A stretch of 7,049 nt of DNA from Spirochaetales bacterium (lineage in GTDB: Bacteria; Spirochaetota; Spirochaetia; Sphaerochaetales; Sphaerochaetaceae): assembly GCA_028723145.1 (NCBI GenBank), contig JAQYFM010000201.1:1-7049 (forward strand). Direction: 5' to 3'. The notes beneath the pieces were generated by a model. That model was not told the DNA's origin and did no database searches. It saw only the letters and a list, made by a program, of their open reading frames with translations. Shown here in pieces: positions 5,499 through 7,049 of this stretch. The first letter of the stretch is position 1; the number at the start of each line of letters is the position of its first letter. Position numbers and translations under genes: made by a program.

Positions 5499-6441
5499 TA
5501 TCCTTGTGCTTGATAAATTATCTGTTTGTGATGATAAAAGAGTCTTATTAAAAGATGTATCTCTTTCTTTAAAGGAAAATGAAACCATAGCCTTCATTGG
5601 TGAGTCTGGATCAGGAAAAACAATTACTTTAAAATCTATCTTAGCTATTTTACCTGAGGATGTTAAAAGAGCATCAGGAAGTGTATATCTCTGTGGAGAG
5701 GATATATATAGCTTAAAAAATAGTAAAAAGAGGAGCTTCTTAGGTCAGCACATCGGCTTTGTAGCTCAAAATACAGTTAACTACCTCCATCCTCTCTTAA
5801 GAATTTCAACTCAAATGACAGATGGGTATATCACTTATAATGGAAAGAAGAGTAAGAAGGAAGCATATGAGAAAGCTTATCAATTACTCTTAAGTGTAGG
5901 GATAACAGACCCTGAAAGAGTATTATCATCTTATCCATCTCAACTATCTGGTGGTATGAAGCAGAGAGTAAATATAGCAACAGCTTTAATGATGGATCCT
6001 TGTTTATTACTTTCTGATGAACCAACTACTGCTCTTGATAAGGTCGTTCAAAAGCAAGTTATTGATTTATATTTATCACTACTTAGTAAAAGGAATATTT
6101 CTCTAGTTCTAGTCAGTCATGACCTTTTCTTTGTTAGTAAAATTGCTGATAAAATAGCGGTATTCTATTCTGGTCAAATTGTTGAATTAGGACAAAAGAA
6201 TGAGATATTAAATACCCCAATGCATCCATACACTAAAGCTCTTTTAGCTCTCTCTCCATCAATGGATATGGATAAGGGTAAACCTTTACAAGAAATTAAA
6301 GGTTATATCAGTGAAGAAGATAGACTACGTCCAGGATGTCCATTCTTTTCTCGTTGTCCTCATGCTACTAAAAAGTGTGAGAGTGTGGTTGATCAAGTAT
6401 TTGTTTCTCCTACTCATAGCGTAAAGTGTACTTTAATATAG
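5491..6441 (+). CDS. Importer ATP-binding protein 1, DppD/OppD type with C-terminal cysteine cluster
   Basis: This 316-residue cytoplasmic ATPase drives import as a heterodimer with the next gene product. Walker A is GESGSGKT (38-45), the Q-loop glutamine is Q93, and the signature is LSGGM (152-156). Walker B is LLLSDE (172-177) with catalytic E177, followed by PTTALD, and the switch histidine is H210 (VSHD). The C-terminus has the oligopeptide/dipeptide transporter extension starting at HPYTKALL (245-252). It continues into PGCPFFSRCPHATKKC, placing cysteines at 283, 289, 296 and 313. This C-x5-C-x6-C-x16-C arrangement matches the four cysteines reported to hold a [4Fe-4S] cluster in some DppD/OppD proteins. 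AAGGAG at 5476-5481 lies 9 bases before the ATG at 5491. The length is close to that of DppD. Confidence 0.93.
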   Translation: MNDILVLDKLSVCDDKRVLLKDVSLSLKENETIAFIGESGSGKTITLKSILAILPEDVKRASGSVYLCGEDIYSLKNSKKRSFLGQHIGFVAQNTVNYLHPLLRISTQMTDGYITYNGKKSKKEAYEKAYQLLLSVGITDPERVLSSYPSQLSGGMKQRVNIATALMMDPCLLLSDEPTTALDKVVQKQVIDLYLSLLSKRNISLVLVSHDLFFVSKIADKIAVFYSGQIVELGQKNEILNTPMHPYTKALLALSPSMDMDKGKPLQEIKGYISEEDRLRPGCPFFSRCPHATKKCESVVDQVFVSPTHSVKCTLI

Positions 6442-6452
6442 GAGGCAAAACT

Positions 6453-7049
6453 ATGATTCTTGAAGCTACTGCAATTACTAAAGATTTTAAAATTAAACAA
6501 AAGAAGTTTAGAGCTCTTGAACGAGTATCCTTTTCATTAAATGAAAAAGAGGTACTTGGAATAGTAGGTGAGTCAGGATCTGGAAAGACTACTCTTGGAG
6601 AGATAGTAGGGGGATTACAATCTCCTACCTCTGGTTCTGTTTATTATGATGGAAAGGATATTTCATTATTAAGTGGTGAGGATAAACACACCTTTAGACG
6701 CTCTGTACAATTTATTTTCCAATCTCCAAAGGAAACAATGAATCCTTACTTTACAATTAAGAGTATTCTTTCAGAGCCATTAAAGATTAATTATAAGGGT
6801 ATTAGTAAGGACGAAACTGAAAGAATGGTTTGTGAAATGTTAGTTAGGGTTGGTATGGATCCAAAGAATACCTTAGCTTATAGACCTTCTCATTTTTCAG
6901 GTGGACAGCTTCAGCGAATAGCTATTGCAAGAGCATTACTACTAGATCCTAGAGTATTAATTTGCGATGAATGCACATCCTCCTTAGATGTATCTCTTCA
7001 AGCACAAATTTTAAATTTATTAATTTCCTTGAAAAGAGAAATTGGTGTT
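6453..7049 (+). CDS. Importer ATP-binding protein 2, DppF/OppF type, 3' end cut by window edge
   Basis: This second ATPase of the importer is visible for 199 residues, with no stop before the edge. Walker A is GESGSGKT (39-46), and the Q-loop glutamine is Q90 in FIFQSPKETMNPYFTI, typical of OppF/DppF. The signature is FSGGQLQR (148-155), with Phe in place of the common Leu. Walker B is VLICDE (168-173) with catalytic E173. The next residues are CTSSLDVS, so Cys replaces the usual Pro of DEPTSALD. The switch histidine and the C-terminal HPY-type domain should lie beyond the window. Eleven bases separate it from the preceding stop, and AGGAGG at 6440-6445 is 7 bases before the ATG. It is the only gene of the importer set that does not overlap its upstream neighbour. 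Confidence 0.92.
   Translation, partial: MILEATAITKDFKIKQKKFRALERVSFSLNEKEVLGIVGESGSGKTTLGEIVGGLQSPTSGSVYYDGKDISLLSGEDKHTFRRSVQFIFQSPKETMNPYFTIKSILSEPLKINYKGISKDETERMVCEMLVRVGMDPKNTLAYRPSHFSGGQLQRIAIARALLLDPRVLICDECTSSLDVSLQAQILNLLISLKREIGV

Noticed and set aside
5831..6025. Minus-strand open frame of 64 codons inside ATPase 1
   Set aside because: It is antisense to the signature and Walker B region of a conserved ATPase.

Overview
The window looks like the chromosome of an AT-rich diderm bacterium, most likely a spirochaete (Sphaerochaetaceae or Treponema-like). The best clue is the solute-binding protein N-terminus. It is a short MKK leader followed by FAGGSAEK with no lipobox cysteine, a style I associate with spirochaete binding proteins. 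The periplasmic-domain exporter permease also fits a diderm. The lineage call is inference; there is no rRNA or other marker here. No mobile elements, tRNAs, rRNAs or CRISPR arrays were seen.

Layout. Two divergent ABC transporter operons are separated by an intergenic region of about 317 bases (1917-2233). On the minus strand, reading left from 1916, is an exporter-type ATPase of the LolD/MacB family (1221-1916). Its stop overlaps the start of a LolC/LolE/MacB-type (FtsX-domain) permease, which runs off the left edge (1-1227) and lacks only its last few residues. On the plus strand is a complete-looking Dpp/Opp/Nik-type importer: periplasmic binding protein (2234-3727), two permeases (3727-4686, 4683-5498), a first ATPase (5491-6441) and a second ATPase cut by the right edge (6453-7049). 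The first four importer genes overlap one another by 1, 4 and 8 bases. The second ATPase follows after 11 bases behind a strong Shine-Dalgarno, so the five genes read as one operon.

How they work together. The binding protein would capture a peptide, nickel complex or similar small ligand in the periplasm. It passes the ligand to the heterodimeric membrane channel, driven by the two ATPases. The substrate cannot be told from sequence. The divergent ATPase and permease belong to the mechanotransmission/lipoprotein-release/efflux superfamily (type VII ABC) and move lipoproteins, peptides or drugs outward.

The most interesting part is the intergenic region. A near-consensus minus-strand promoter (TTGACT, 17 bp, TATAAT) carries a perfect 7+7 bp palindrome in its spacer. 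The core of that palindrome, CTAACG, recurs at two further places in the same region, each next to a candidate promoter element. This suggests one regulator may control both operons. Nested inverted repeats and two 14-bp perfect palindromes, one just upstream of each operon's first Shine-Dalgarno, add to the structure. The transporter families themselves are ordinary, and I do not see a clearly new system in this window.
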